In this document: one piece after another, positions 49,111-61,227 of the stretch
Numbering within the stretch: the first letter of the stretch is position 1
Layout: each line of letters starts with the position of its first letter
Program-made: the position numbers and the translations under genes
Notes under the pieces: model-generated
Told to the model about the DNA's origin: nothing
Seen by the model: only the letters and a program-made list of their open reading frames with translations
Databases searched by the model: none
Source: Vibrio maritimus
GTDB taxonomy: Bacteria > Pseudomonadota > Gammaproteobacteria > Enterobacterales > Vibrionaceae
Assembly: GCA_000755425.1 (NCBI GenBank)
Contig: BBMT01000002.1
Location: forward strand, 124,001-188,000
Direction of reading: 5' to 3'
Length of the DNA: 64,000 nt

Positions 49111-49263
49111 TTAAAACTTGGTTTCTCGTAAATGCCTAGGACGTTTTTTGAGTTTGATAATTAGCCTTGATACTAGACGCGCGATACTTGGTGCGACGAT
49201 ACCAAGAGCAAGGCCAACTGCGGTAAATATACCTGCGACCGTCAAAAAGTCTTCAATATTCAT
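49111..49263 (-). CDS. bcsF: BcsF, small membrane protein of the cellulose complex
   Basis: 50 aa (MNIEDFLTVAGIFTAVGLAL then a basic tail ending RETKF). One membrane helix. Its ATG overlaps the bcsE stop (ATGA) and its stop is 2 nt before bcsG, exactly the bcsE-F-G order of E. coli. BcsF helps place BcsE/BcsG in the synthase complex. Too short for routine ORF calling. Confidence 0.85.
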   Translation of the reverse strand: MNIEDFLTVAGIFTAVGLALGIVAPSIARLVSRLIIKLKKRPRHLRETKF

Positions 49264-50689
49264 AGTTGATCCCAATCCGCACGAGAAGCAAAACGACTGG
49301 CGGGTGTTGCATTGTTAGACTCCGTTTCTGTGGCGCTTGGCTGCTCGGGGTAATCGATAGCTTGTATGCTGGAAAGTCGCGTAATAATTTCATCGGCATC
49401 CGTATATTGCGACTGCTCAACAAACAATTCACTTGGCGCGACCGCGAACACGTTCAACAAAGCTTGATGAATTTCATATCGTCTTAACGAACTAAAGAAG
49501 ATAAGAATGCGACCATCAATCTGACAGGCAATATCCCCTCGGCGCTTCATTTGACTATAGGACATAGCCTCTGTAAGTGGTACTGAAGAGAAGGGTGTTA
49601 GTTCGACCAGTGCATACTCTATCTGTGTGTTGCGACAGACTTCAATGGCATTCAGCGTTAACGATTTAAATGCGTCGTAACTCACAAAGCCACTTTCGTC
49701 CACAGGACTTTCAAACTGCCTAAACAGCGACGTTTCCGATAGGTAATTTGCCTCCATTTTAGTCATCGACGCTAAGCGGATTTGATCGTAAAGCACCGCA
49801 TCGCTCTTAGTGTGATCGACAATACTTTGAGCACCGGCGGTGATGAGCATATGGAAGTCATTATAACGAATACAGGGAGTTAGCTCTTTAACGACAAAGT
49901 GCACACTTTCCCCAAAACGTTTTTTATTGTGGAGAATTGTTTTGGCGACACGTTTGATGTCATCAAAACCGCCACAAGGGAGCACGACGACAGTTGCTAA
50001 GCTGGTTTCGAGAACTGCATCAGGGAAGTTACATTGTTCAAATAGTTGAAATCCATGTTCATCGGTAAGTCGCGACTTGCCGCCTGAGAAGAAACCAGTA
50101 CTGGCAATACTTGCTTGTTAACTTGATTGCTTTCATTGTCTGACAGTAAAAACAGCTTGTTGGCCAATTGTGTATCGCCATTTTGATAATGGATAGCCTT
50201 GATATAAGTTTGTTGATTATGCTGTCTTAACTCACCGAGAAATATCGTTTTTCCCCGTAAAGATTGTTTATATTCCTCCGGGCTAACTGAATTATTAATA
50301 TCCAGTAACAAAATTGTAATATTTATAAAATCAATTGTTGCTTGTTCGATCGCAAAATTAACATCTAGTTTTGAACACTGCTCTAAGTCGAGCAATATAC
50401 AGATATGAATATTGTTATTAATAGGCAATCTAGATAAGTCATCCAAGAACTCAGCCATTGATAACGCTGGGTTTGAAAGGAATATCTGCGAGAAATTTTG
50501 ATTGATCAGTTCGGTAGATTTAATGCTGAGCTTGTCAGTTTGTGTAAGAAAATCCTTACCAGATGGGGAGGTAAATAGGTCAGCTTTAGTCTCGAAAAGT
50601 GGGGCTTTTTCGTGGTGGAGTAACAGATTTTCCAAAGCCTGCCAAGAGTTAATGTGCATGATCTGTTGAATCATTAGCCTAATTACCAT
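49260..50689 (-). CDS. bcsE: BcsE, c-di-GMP-binding cellulose regulator
   Basis: ~475 aa. The N-terminal part is a degenerate REC/NTPase-like region. The C-terminal GIL domain carries the I-site-like motif QMKRRGDIACQID (RxGD), as used by BcsE to bind c-di-GMP. A frame break near 50085 separates the halves; the rejoined reading includes GGKSRLTDEHGFQLFEQC. The start may be 50659 (MHINSW) rather than 50689. Divergent from bcsR, so the ~85-nt gap holds both promoters. Confidence 0.83.
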
Positions 50690-50774
50690 AAGTAATAGTG
50701 ATATTAGTTGGGGCTTAGTGTACTATGCGTACAAAATTAGAACAAACTTATCTTAAGCTGAGTAGTAGAAGGTA

Positions 50775-50996
50775 ATGCAAAACCATATCACCGATGTCGA
50801 ACAGATTTATAAATCGTACGGCATTCCAACTTCTGGATATCAGAATTTGGAACGTAATAACGAAATAAAGTTATCGCAAAGTAAATGGAATTTTTTGCAA
50901 TCAGAAAATACAGAGCAGAGTGAATCACCAGAGTCAGTATTTGCTACGCTTAATAATCAGGCCAAGCCATCCCAGGCGTCGTTAAACGAGGAATAA
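50775..50996 (+). CDS. bcsR: BcsR, small regulator of cellulose synthesis
   Basis: 73 aa, hydrophilic (MQNHITDVEQIYKSYGIP...). First gene of the plus operon, 7 nt before bcsQ. Size, position and the N-terminal pattern fit BcsR, which partners BcsQ. Family recognition relies mainly on position. Confidence 0.75.
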   Translation: MQNHITDVEQIYKSYGIPTSGYQNLERNNEIKLSQSKWNFLQSENTEQSESPESVFATLNNQAKPSQASLNEE

Positions 50997-51003
50997 GTTT
51001 TTC

Positions 51004-51726
51004 ATGTCCATATTATTGGTAGAAGGTATTCATGCGGGAGTGGGGGCAAGCACTGTCGCCGCTAACCTCGCGGCTGCCTATACCGTACTTGGACATAAAG
51101 TACTTTTGGTCGATTTAGACCCGAAAAATCTTGTTGGTCCATGGTTTGGCCACTCAACGGATAAAGTGTCTGGATGGACAGACGCTGTGCGCAGTAATGA
51201 AAGCTGGAAGCAAGCGTTACTAAAAGATCCGATTGGCAGTTATTTTTTACCGCACGGCTTTGCTAAGCTGACTTCAAGTGAGTACGCCAGTTATTTAGAT
51301 GAGATGCTAGCGGCTGCGCAGGACAAATTTGAGATCACCATTGTTTCTGCGCCGCATGATACTGAGCTGGCTCCAACACCTAATAGCGCGTTGCTGAAAC
51401 TGCGCGTCGTCAATCCAACTCCAATGTGCGTAACAATGTTAAACCGTCAAATTGCGCAGAACCCTCCCGACGACAAAACCTTGTTTGTTCTTAACCAGTG
51501 CCGTCATGATATTGCCTTACTGCGAGACATGACCTTGGTGCTAGAAGATGCGCTAGGTACCCGACTTATTTCCGCACATCTCTATTATGACATTGCGATT
51601 CAAGAAGCTTTTGCCATGCTTGGTAATGTAATGACTGCTGCGACACGCTCCAATGCGGCGGTTGAATTTAGACAGTTGGCAACCGTCGTGTTGTCACAGG
51701 TAGAAAAGAACCAGCTTCGTTCATAA
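51004..51726 (+). CDS. bcsQ: BcsQ, MinD/ParA-like ATPase
   Basis: 240 aa, intact. Deviant Walker A GIHAGVGASTVAANLAAAY, Walker A' LLVDLDPKNL. It forms a regulatory ATPase with BcsR at the synthase and affects polar localisation in E. coli. It is 2 nt before bcsA. Confidence 0.9.
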   Translation: MSILLVEGIHAGVGASTVAANLAAAYTVLGHKVLLVDLDPKNLVGPWFGHSTDKVSGWTDAVRSNESWKQALLKDPIGSYFLPHGFAKLTSSEYASYLDEMLAAAQDKFEITIVSAPHDTELAPTPNSALLKLRVVNPTPMCVTMLNRQIAQNPPDDKTLFVLNQCRHDIALLRDMTLVLEDALGTRLISAHLYYDIAIQEAFAMLGNVMTAATRSNAAVEFRQLATVVLSQVEKNQLRS

Positions 51727-51728
51727 TC

Positions 51729-54270
51729 ATGTTTGTCGCCCGATTTGTTTCACCAGACTTGCTGCATCAGTTTAGTCGTTCGGTACAGTTGCCCGAGTTA
51801 GCGTTAAAGAATCGACACACGCTGCTGTTGCTGTGCTTTCTGATTTTGCTGGCAGGCACACGAGTGACGCCAACGCGCTCAGATTGGGATCGAACGTTCC
51901 CACACATTGATTTGAATCATTTCCGCTTTGGAGACAATTTCCGCCTGCTTATTCAGTTGTTTTGGTTGGCATTAATCAAGCAAAACTTTACCTGGCAGCA
52001 GTGGCGTTTAACTCGCCATCTCAATGCCATTAATCAGGTTATTTCGCGTTTCTTTAACGCTTGTCGACGATTTTCGGCCAAAGCGGTCACAGCCATTGAT
52101 GATCAGCTTGAAGGGCAAGGTGTAAAACGTACAGCAAACCATTTCATCCCAGATAGCGTGCTCTATATCGTACTGATTGTATTGACGGCATTGTGTCTGA
52201 CCGTGCCATTTTCCATTACTGCACAAGTTGTATTTGTGGCGGTATTGGCTGTGGTTGCTAGCTCGGTTCGAGGGGTAAAAGGGCGTTTGCCGAATATGCT
52301 GCTTATCATCCTCTCTCTTATCGCGTCTTGTCGTTATTTGTGGTGGCGGTATTCGTCGACTATCAACTGGGACAAAGATCTCGATATGATGCTTGGCTTG
52401 GTGCTACTGATGGCGGAGACATATTCTTGGATGGTGTTGATCTTAAGTTATTTCCAGACCATTTGGCCGTTGAATCGTACTCCGGAAACTTTACCGGAAG
52501 ATCCCAAAACTTGGCCAAGTATCGATCTATTCATTCCCACCTACAATGAAGAATTAGATGTCGTTAGAGCACGGTGCTGGCGGCAACGGCTATCGATTGG
52601 CCAAAAGACAAGATCAATATTTATATCTTGGATGATGGTAAACGTGATTCGTTTCAGGCGTTCGCTGAGCAAGCTGGGGTTGGCTACATTCGCAGACCCA
52701 CCAATGAGCACGCTAAGGCCGGTAACCTCAACTACGCACTAAAGCAAACTCACGGTGACTATGTTGCTATTTTCGACTGTGATCATATACCCACCCGAGC
52801 ATTCTTTCAGGTGACGATGGGCGCGTTTGTGAAAGATCCCAACCTGGCATTGGTACAAACGCCACACCACTTTTTCTCTCCGGATCCGTTTGAACGTAAT
52901 CTCTCTCGCTTTCGTCAACTTCCGAATGAGGGCAACTTATTCTACGGCTTGATCCAGGATGGTAATGACATGTGGGATGCGACGTTCTTCTGTGGCTCGT
53001 GTGCATCTTGCGTCGAGGTCCATTGGAAGAAGTGGGTGGCGTAGCGGTAGAAACCGTGACGGAAGATGCTCATACCGCATTAAAGATGCATCGATTAGGG
53101 TATCGCAGTGCGTATCTCAAAGAGCCGATATCAGCCGGCCTTGCAACGGACAGTTTGTCGGCTCACGTGGGGCAACGAATTCGCTGGGCTCGCGGCATGG
53201 CGCAAATTTTTCGAACCGATAACCCATTGCTTGGTAAAGGGCTATCTTGGCAGCAGAGGCTGTGTTATCTCAACGGCATGATGCACTTCTTAAGTGGTAT
53301 TCCACGTCTTATTTTTATGATCGCACCACTGGCGTTTTTGATTTTGGATGCGTACATCATTTATGCCCCAGCAATTGCTATCGTACTGTTTGTACTGCCG
53401 CACATGTTTCACGCCAACGTGGCTAACTCCCGGATACAAGGGCAGTTCCGGCACTCTTTTTGGGGGGAGGTGTATGAAACGGTATTGGCCTGGTATATCG
53501 CGATTCCAACCACCGTGGCTTTGTTCGCTCCGGGACGCGGCCGATTTAACGTGACCGCAAAAGGTGGATTGATTGATAAGCGTTTCTTCGATTGGGACAT
53601 CAGTAAACCTATTATCGGTTTGCTACTCCTCAATCTTCTTGGATTTGCGGTGGGCGTTTATCGTTTGTTTGATTACCAGTTTACCGACACGACGACTGTA
53701 CTGGTGAATTTGTTCTGGGTCATCTACAACTTAATTGTGCTCGGTGTCGCATTAGCCGTTGCTGCCGAAGAAAAACAAGTCCGTATGGCGCATCGTATTG
53801 ATGTTGATTATCCGGTGTCGTTTATGACGACATCTGGGCATCACTATCCAGCAACACTTAAAGACTTTTCGTTTAGTGGTCTTGGTATGCAGATAGATCC
53901 TGCCATCGAAATCCAACTTGGTGACGAGATCCTAGTCGCGTTGGAGCGTTATGGCATTAAAGAATCGTTCCGCTGTGTGGTGCGCTTTAGTCGCAATGGC
54001 GTCGTCGGCGCTGAGCTTTTGCCTATGACGATGGAAAAAGAAAAACGTTTTGTTCAGTGTACGTTTGCCCGCTCAGACACATGGTCTAAGTGGCAGCAAG
54101 CCTATGAGCACGACAAGCCGCTTGAGAGCTTGAAAAGCATGCTTTATGCCAGCGCGGTTGGAATAAGAAAAATGATTGAGTTTAGCCCCTCGGCGATCAG
54201 AGTGGCGGTTTTTAAGTGGGTCGATATGATGAGGAGCCTTGCCTCCTATCGTCCTCGCTGGATTGTATAG
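51729..54270 (+). CDS. bcsA: Cellulose synthase catalytic subunit BcsA
   Basis: ~848 aa after repair. N-terminal helices, then GT2 with [30 protein letters not shown] (DxD), the TED base in [12 protein letters not shown] and QRIRWARGM (QxxRW). C-terminal PilZ domain with RMAHRIDV (RxxxR) and [12 protein letters not shown] (DxSxxG), so c-di-GMP activation is expected. Breaks near 52569 (missing C, restores [13 protein letters not shown]) and 53009 (missing T, restores [14 protein letters not shown]). It polymerises UDP-glucose and extrudes the chain through the inner membrane. Downstream stop is 9 nt from bcsB. Confidence 0.95.
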
Positions 54271-54279
54271 GATATTAGA

Positions 54280-56512
54280 ATGAAACTGATTCACGCGTTA
54301 ACGCGAGTGATACTCGGGGCTAGCTGTTTGCTGTCTGCCTCTGCTATGGCTGATTTTGTTGATACCTCTCCCGAGCAAGTAAGCTATACCTTCAGCGAGA
54401 TTGCTGGTCCGTCGTCGATCACCATTCGGGGTAGTGGTGGCACCGCTTTTCTGGGATTTGGCTCTCGCCTTGATCAAATCATAACGGGTGGCGAGCTAGA
54501 TTTGTATTTTTCACCTTCTCCAGCATTGCGAGCACGAGTGTCACACCTTCGTGTCTATCTCAATGAAGAGTTGATGGATGTTGTCGACTTCCAGCAAGAT
54601 GGTGCTAACAAGCTTGAAAAGAACATCCGTCTCGATGGTCGCTTCTTCAAAAATTACAACCAGATAAAGTTTGAGCTCATAGGACGAATCGACCAAGAGT
54701 GTAGTGATGCCAGCGATCCGGCATTGTGGTGGGAGTTAGGGTCGGCGAGTCGGATTACTCTTGATGTGCGTGATATTGATGTGGCCAACGAACTTAGCTT
54801 GCTTCCCGCGCCGTTTTTTGATGCACGCGACCTAAAAAATGTCACCATCAGTGGTTTTGCCAAGCGATTTTAGTACTCAAAACCTGCATTCAGCGTCGGT
54901 AGTCGCATCTTACTTCGCTAGCCAAGCAAAGTGGCGAGAGGTGAGTTTCCCTGTTTATCAGCAAAGTGTACCGAGCCAGCATGCTATTGTGTTTGCGACG
55001 AATGATTATCGACCAGCCATAATAAAAGACCTACCAGAAATCACTCAACCAACCATTCAAATGGTCACGCACCCGACTGTTCCAGGGAAGAAGCTACTGT
55101 TGGTGCTGGGTAAAGATGAGCAGCAACTGGAATTAGCAGCACGCGGTTTAGTGGCTGGCAGTCAGTTGATGTCCGGCGAAGTCGCGTACATCAACAGCGT
55201 TACGAATGTTGCTCCGCGTAAGCCTTATGATGCGCCAAATTGGCTGCCGACAGACAGAGCAGTAAAGTTCTCTGAGCTTATTGAGGGAAGTTATCAACTT
55301 GAGTCTCAAGGGGTCGAGCTAAGCCCTATTCGCGTTGATTTTACTCTGCCACCTGATCTGTTTACTTGGAATGCGAACAGCGTGCCGATGAAACTCAGTT
55401 ATCGTTATTCGCCACCACAAAAAGGCACAAAAACTTCGCGTTTGAATATTTCCGTTAACGATCGCTTTGTGCGCGCCTTTCCGCTTGATGAAAACAAAAG
55501 TGAAGGTGAGCAAGACACGTGGCGAGTGCCTATCTTAGGTACCGAGTCATTTACCGGTAAGTCATCGGCACAATTGCCAGGGTTTAAGATTACTCAGAAC
55601 AACACCCTGGCGTTTAATTTTCAAATTGCCAATGTATCTACAGGCATCTGTGAAGGTATAGGCCCGACAATTAATTATGCGGCGATTGACGGTGCGTCGA
55701 CACTCGATTTCTCTGGCTTCCCCCATTACATTCGTATGCCGGATGCACAGTCGTTTGTTAGCTCTGGTTTTCCATATTCACGAATGGCTGACTTGTCTGA
55801 AACAGCGGTAGTGATTACCTCAAAGCCAAGTGCAAAAGAAATCGAGCTATTGCTCAATACCGTCGGCTTTATCGCTAAAAAACCGGCTTGCCTGCTTATC
55901 AATTTAGCTTGTCCGAGCAATGGGATGAGTCTGCTTTGAATGACAAAGATATTTTGGTACTTGGCGTGCAAGCCGCAACTAAGCTCGATTTGGCATCGAC
56001 AGCGTTAACACATGTTAGTTCTAGCGGGACTGGTCGCTTTATTGAGGCGACAACTGTATCAGAAAAGCCGCAATCACAAGGCTAGCAAAACTGTCTGGTC
56101 GCCAAGCAACCATTAGTGCCAATGTGCGCGCTCGCGGCGAGTTTGCGTCTATCGCCAGCTTTGAATCGCCATTTACTAAGCAACGTACAGTAACTGTGTT
56201 GTCTGCTCGAATGATGGCTCCATTCCTCTTCTGTATGGCGCAATGAATGCCCGAGCGAATACCATTAGTGGCTCAGCGGTGGCGATCACCCCGAGCGACA
56301 TCGTGAGTCATCAAGTTGGTGACTACTATTATGTTGGTTCATTGCCGCTTTATGACCTGGTTTGGTACCACTTCTCCGATAGACCTATGTTGATGGTCGC
56401 TATCGCACTACTACTGGTTGTCGCCTTTACCATGGTGATGTGGCGTATGCTTTCACGTTATGCAAAACGCCGCTTGGCAAGTCAGGTCAGCAGTCACAAA
56501 GGAGCTAAATGA
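54280..56512 (+). CDS. bcsB: Cellulose synthase regulatory subunit BcsB
   Basis: ~743 aa spread over frames with breaks near 54850, 55880 (missing A, restores KKTGLPAYQFSL), 56082 and 56215. Signal peptide (LILGASCLLSASAMA-like), carbohydrate-binding domains, flavodoxin-like modules (VTHPTVPGKKLLLVLGKDEQQL) and a C-terminal membrane anchor (MLMVAIALLLVVAFTMVMW). It guides the glucan in the periplasm and is needed for BcsA activity. Four base pairs overlap bcsZ. Confidence 0.9.
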
Positions 56513-57623
56513 TGAGAACATGGTTGTTCGTGTTTGCCATGATGCTAAGTGCCGCTGTATCTGCGAGCCAAGGCGAGACCTGGCAACAGTGGCAGGAGTT
56601 TAAATCCACTTATATGACCCCAGAGGGGCGCATTGTTGATGGTTCTGATGATAGGCTCATCACCACATCAGAAGGGCAGTCTTATGCGATGTTTTTTGCC
56701 TTAATCGCTAATGATAAAGCCGCGTTCGATACGTTATATAACTGGACTCAACAGCATCTTGCTGGTGGCGATCTCACTGCTCGGTTACCTGCTTGGTTGT
56801 GGGGTAAAACCAAGCAAGGTTATGGCGTCATCGATAGTAATTCTGCGTCAGACTCGGACTTGTGGATAGCGTATACCTTAATCGAAGCTGGGCGTTTGTG
56901 GGGTGGTGACTACTATCAAAACGTCGGATACCTGTTAGCTAAGCGCATCCTCAATGAGGAAACTGTCTCCTTTGGGCAAGGTAATAGACAGCTTCTGCCT
57001 GGTAAGCAAGGCTTTGAGCAAGGTGATAAGGTAAAACTCAACCCAAGTTATGTGCCGTTGCCTGTGTTAGCGGTCTTCGCCAATCGTGATACTACGGGGC
57101 AGTGGCGCGATTTGTACTCAGGCTCTCTCGCCTTGCTTCTCGAGAGTCAACGTAAGGGCGTGAGTCCGGACTGGTTGCTCTATGATGGTAAGACAATTAG
57201 CTACGATTCAGAGACCACGGACATCGGCAACTACAATGCCATCGCAGTTACCTTTGGGCAGGAATGATGTCGAGTGATATGGAAGGTGCTCAGCCATTGG
57301 TGAACTCGTTTAAACCTTTCATCTCTCAGGCTATTGGGCAGCAGTACACACCACTTAATACTTATGCACAAAGTGGAAAGATGGAGCAGCGTGGGCCTAT
57401 TGGGTTTGATGCAGCGCTACTGCCTCTGATTGGCTTAAACGCAGACGAAAGGGTGACATCAAACTGGGCAGAACGAGTGCGTGAAAATCTCGTCACCGAT
57501 CGCAATAATGAGTATTACAACAATGTGTTAGCCTTGTTTGGATTAGGCTGGTACGACAATCAATATCGATTCAATAGCCAAGGAGAGTTGTTAGTGCCGT
57601 GGGCGGAGAGTGGCCAGCCGTGA
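56509..57623 (+). CDS. bcsZ: BcsZ, periplasmic endoglucanase (GH8)
   Basis: ~371 aa. Signal peptide (TWLFVFAMMLSAAVSASQ), catalytic Glu in TTSEGQSYAMFFAL, Asp region in NSASDSDLWIAYTL, both hallmarks of GH8. The frame break near 57245-57265 is repaired to NAIRVYLWAGMMSSDMEG, a conserved GH8 stretch. It trims misfolded cellulose in the periplasm. Its stop overlaps the bcsC GTG start (GTGA). Confidence 0.92.
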
Positions 57624-60600
57624 AGGTAACGAGAGCATCGAGTCAAATTTCTGCTGCGCTTTTGAGTGTACTTTGCTCCTCTGCGTGGGGTAGCGATGTA
57701 CTCGGTGTTTTATCGCTCAGCACCAGATTGGCTTGAAAACCAGATAGTGATTGGCGAGCTCAAACAAGACGAGACTCTTGTCGAAGCGGCGGTAGAGCGC
57801 TGGCTAGCGATCACGCCAGAGAGTCCCGAAGCCTTATTTGCAAAGGCACGCTGCTGGTAAGAAATAACCGCGCAGATGAAGCGAGTACACTCTTCAAGCA
57901 GTTGAACAATCAAGCGGGCCCGGCTTTGGTGTCAGCTTTTGGTAACTATCTAGAACTTCATACTACAGAGCGCGATCAATACAATCAGGCTTTGCTGTTG
58001 CAGCGCGGCGGCCAAAACGAAGCTGCGTTAAAACTGTTTGAGGAGCTCTATGGCTCCGAGCGTCCAGATATTATTAGTGAGCTTGACTATCTCGGTCTTA
58101 AATCGACTTTTCCACAGTATCAGGAGCAAGTGCTTGAAGCATATCAGCAGCTGGATCGTGCATTTCCCAATGTGGGAGAAATTCGTCTAGGCCTTGCTAG
58201 GCATCTCTCGCGCTATGGACGAGAGCCTGAAGCGTTAGCAATTTATCGAGACCTAGCAAATGACTCACGCCTTGGGGTGTTCGCCAGTACTCTTTGGATG
58301 ACCGAGCTACAAACTGAGCCCATGTCTCAAGAGTGGATGGATACTCATGAGCTTATTGCTAGTTACCACCCAGAAAACTTGAGTATTCAGCAGCAATACG
58401 AAACGGCGAAGCAGCGCTGGGAGCGCGAAAAAACGTTACGTAAAGATCCGGTATATCTTGGCAAACTCGCAGCGTTTGCTCGCATTGAAAATCGTCAGTA
58501 TGACGCCGCTACATTCAAGGCACTGCAAGCGGCCAACCGCAAGTATCCCAATGATCCGGAAATCTTAGTAGCACTGGGTCGCTACTACTACCATAACAAC
58601 AATTATCAAGCTTCAGTAAACGCGTTTAAGCAAGCGCAGAAGCTTGATGATTCGCCAGACCTTATAGACTTTTACCAATCTGAGATCAATTCGATTCGCT
58701 TTTGGCAAGCACTCGATGCCTCAAGACGTGCTCTGAGTGCAGAACAGTACGCCAAAGCAATGCAGCAAGCGGACTTAGCATTATCACTCGATAATAGTGA
58801 GCCTTTTGCCCATATTATCAAAGGACAGATTTATCTGGCGCAGCAAGAGTATCGCCAAGCGCACCAATCGGCCAAGAAGGCTTTGACCTTGGCGCCAGAT
58901 AACAGTTCAGCACTGCAGCTTTGGGTACAAACTTATGCGCCAGATAAAGGGCATGAGGGTGAATATGCTGCATTGCAAACGCTTGAGCAGGCGCAAATCG
59001 AGCAAATCGCAGCGTATGCGGCAGAGGTCGAGCACCTTGTAGTCTACGATAAGCTGCTAAAAAGCCAGTCTCTGCCGGAAAGTGACCCGCTATTTCGCGC
59101 GCAGTTTAAACGCGTACTCGAAAGTGATGCTTACCTCCCTTGGTTAAACAAAGACATCGCTGAACAGTTGCTGCGTTTAAAGCAGCGCCGCTTGGCAGAT
59201 ACAGTGATGAGCCGTGCTTATCAACAGCACCAAGACAACGAACACACTCACGCTTATACTCTGTACTTATCGGGTCAAGGGCGCTGGGATGACGCATTTG
59301 CGGTCGTGAGTCAATCGCCCGCCCAGCAGTTAACATCCGCGGAGCTTTCAACTTATTCGCGTGTAAAACTGGAGTACTACCGCCAACAAATCGCTAAGCA
59401 GCTGCTTAGAGGTGATGAGCTGATAGCGTTTATTGAGAATGTTGCTCGTCATGATCGCCCAACTGCGATTGTATTATGGTCAGAGACACCATTTGATGAG
59501 CGAGCCCAAGCAGAAATGGACGCAGTGGATATTGTATCGCTTAGTACGCCAGAGCTTGAGCTGATGTCGCAGGCAGCGTTTGATATCGACAATGCTGATT
59601 TTCACCGAGCGATTTATCAAGAAGCAGCGCGACGCAAAGTCCTGTCAGACATTATTGAGCAGCGCCAGAGCTTATTTGATGCTGATAGATTGCTGGCTGA
59701 AAACAACGTCGAAGCTGCGTCAGAGATTTATTTGGCGAGCCTTAACGATGGTGTTGTACTTTCTCAACAGCGGCTGAGCACTTGGCTGAGCGCCGCACCA
59801 CAATACATAGACCCTGTGTTGGATATTCAAGCGCAGCGAGTGTTTGAGCTTAGCAACGAGCAAATCGTTAGTAGTTTATCTTTGGCGCTGGAAACCGACA
59901 ATCAGCCCTACATCAATTTTTTCAATAACCACCTGCCATTAAAACCGCTCAACGCTTTCAATTATTGGCAGTTGCAAGAAGCATCGTTGTCTCAATCCAA
60001 TGATGCGTTGACTCAGCAGTACTCGCGTCAAGCTCTGCTATTGGACGATAAAGAGCGCTTGGGACTGACCCGAGTCCGAGATATTGGTAGCGCGTATCGC
60101 GATGCTGACGATAACTGGATGACCAACGACATTATTGCCACGCTTGATAGGATTGATGAGCGTCAGCAATCCTACTTCATCGTGGGTGGTGAGTTTAATA
60201 ATGTACCGGGTGGCTCAAAATACCTCACCGTTCCTTTTGAACTTGGCATTGCTATCCCTGAGTGGGACGGACGATTCAAGCTTCGTACGGACAGCGTTTA
60301 TCTCAATAGCGGCTCGTTAACGTATTATGATACTAATATTGAGTTCGAGCGTGACCGAGTGGGACAAGCCTTTTCTGTTGGTTGGGAAGCTGAGAACTGG
60401 CAAGCGGATCTAGGCACCACGCCTGTTGGTTTTCGTTATACCGATTGGGTAGGCGGCATTGAAGGGATCACCGAGTGGGGAGATGTGACTTTACGAGGCA
60501 ACGTCTCTAAACGCCCTGTTACGGCAAGCTTTATCTCTTATTCTGGATTATCAGTGACGGATCGTACAGGCATTACCACTGAGTTTGGTGGTGTGACCCG

Positions 60601-61201
60601 CAGTGGCGCCACAGTGAGTGCGTCTTGGAATGATGGACGTCCATACGGCGTTTGGGGTTATCTTGAGTACCATCAGCTCACTGGCAACAATGTCGCTGAC
60701 AACGATAGAACCTCTGGCATGTTGGGTAGTTACTATAATTTTATCAGTAACGATGATGAGGTGTTCTCTTTGGGTGGAACCGTGTTTTACATGGGCTACG
60801 AGAAGAATGTCAATGAAGTGATCATCGGTCATGGTAAATACTACAGCCCGCAAAATTACACATCGCTTTCTTTGCCTGTGTCGTATTATCGTCGCCATAG
60901 CTTTGATTGGACGTATGGGGTAAGAGGCACGGTTTCACTGTCGAATGCTTCTTTTGATGCACCATACAATATCCCGGGCGGAACGGCTTCGTCATCAAGC
61001 GGAGTGAGTGCAGGGCTGCAGTTTTATACCGAGTATCGAATGAGTGATCATTGGAGCTTTGTTGGCTATGTATCCCAGCAATTTGCGAGTGATTACCAAC
61101 CGAGTGTATTCAATGTTTATCTTAAATATCACTTTGATTCCAACTGGCGCAAAGCTCGACTGCAGCCTGATCCGCTAAGACTGTACGCGGACTATTTCTA
61201 G
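57620..61201 (+). CDS. bcsC: BcsC, TPR and outer-membrane porin for cellulose export
   Basis: ~1190 aa. GTG start inside the bcsZ stop, with a signal peptide (SSQISAALLSVLCSSAWG). Breaks near 57700 and 57860 split off the first ~80 aa. The rest is one 1099-aa ORF: about 18 TPR-like repeats up to residue ~720 (for example ILVALGRYYYHNNNYQASV), then a BCSC_C beta-barrel ending LRLYADYF with the terminal aromatic residue of OM proteins. It forms the periplasmic scaffold and exit pore for the glucan. Confidence 0.95.
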
Positions 61202-61209
61202 TCCGCGTA
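61184..61209 (+). terminator. Hairpin across the bcsC stop codon
   Basis: TACGCGGACTA / TAGTCCGCGTA perfect 11-bp arms, 4-nt loop. The bcsC TAG lies in the right arm, followed by TTTCGCTTCTT. It may terminate or protect the bcs transcript. Confidence 0.6.
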
Positions 61210-61227
61210 TTTCGCTTCTTATCGGGT

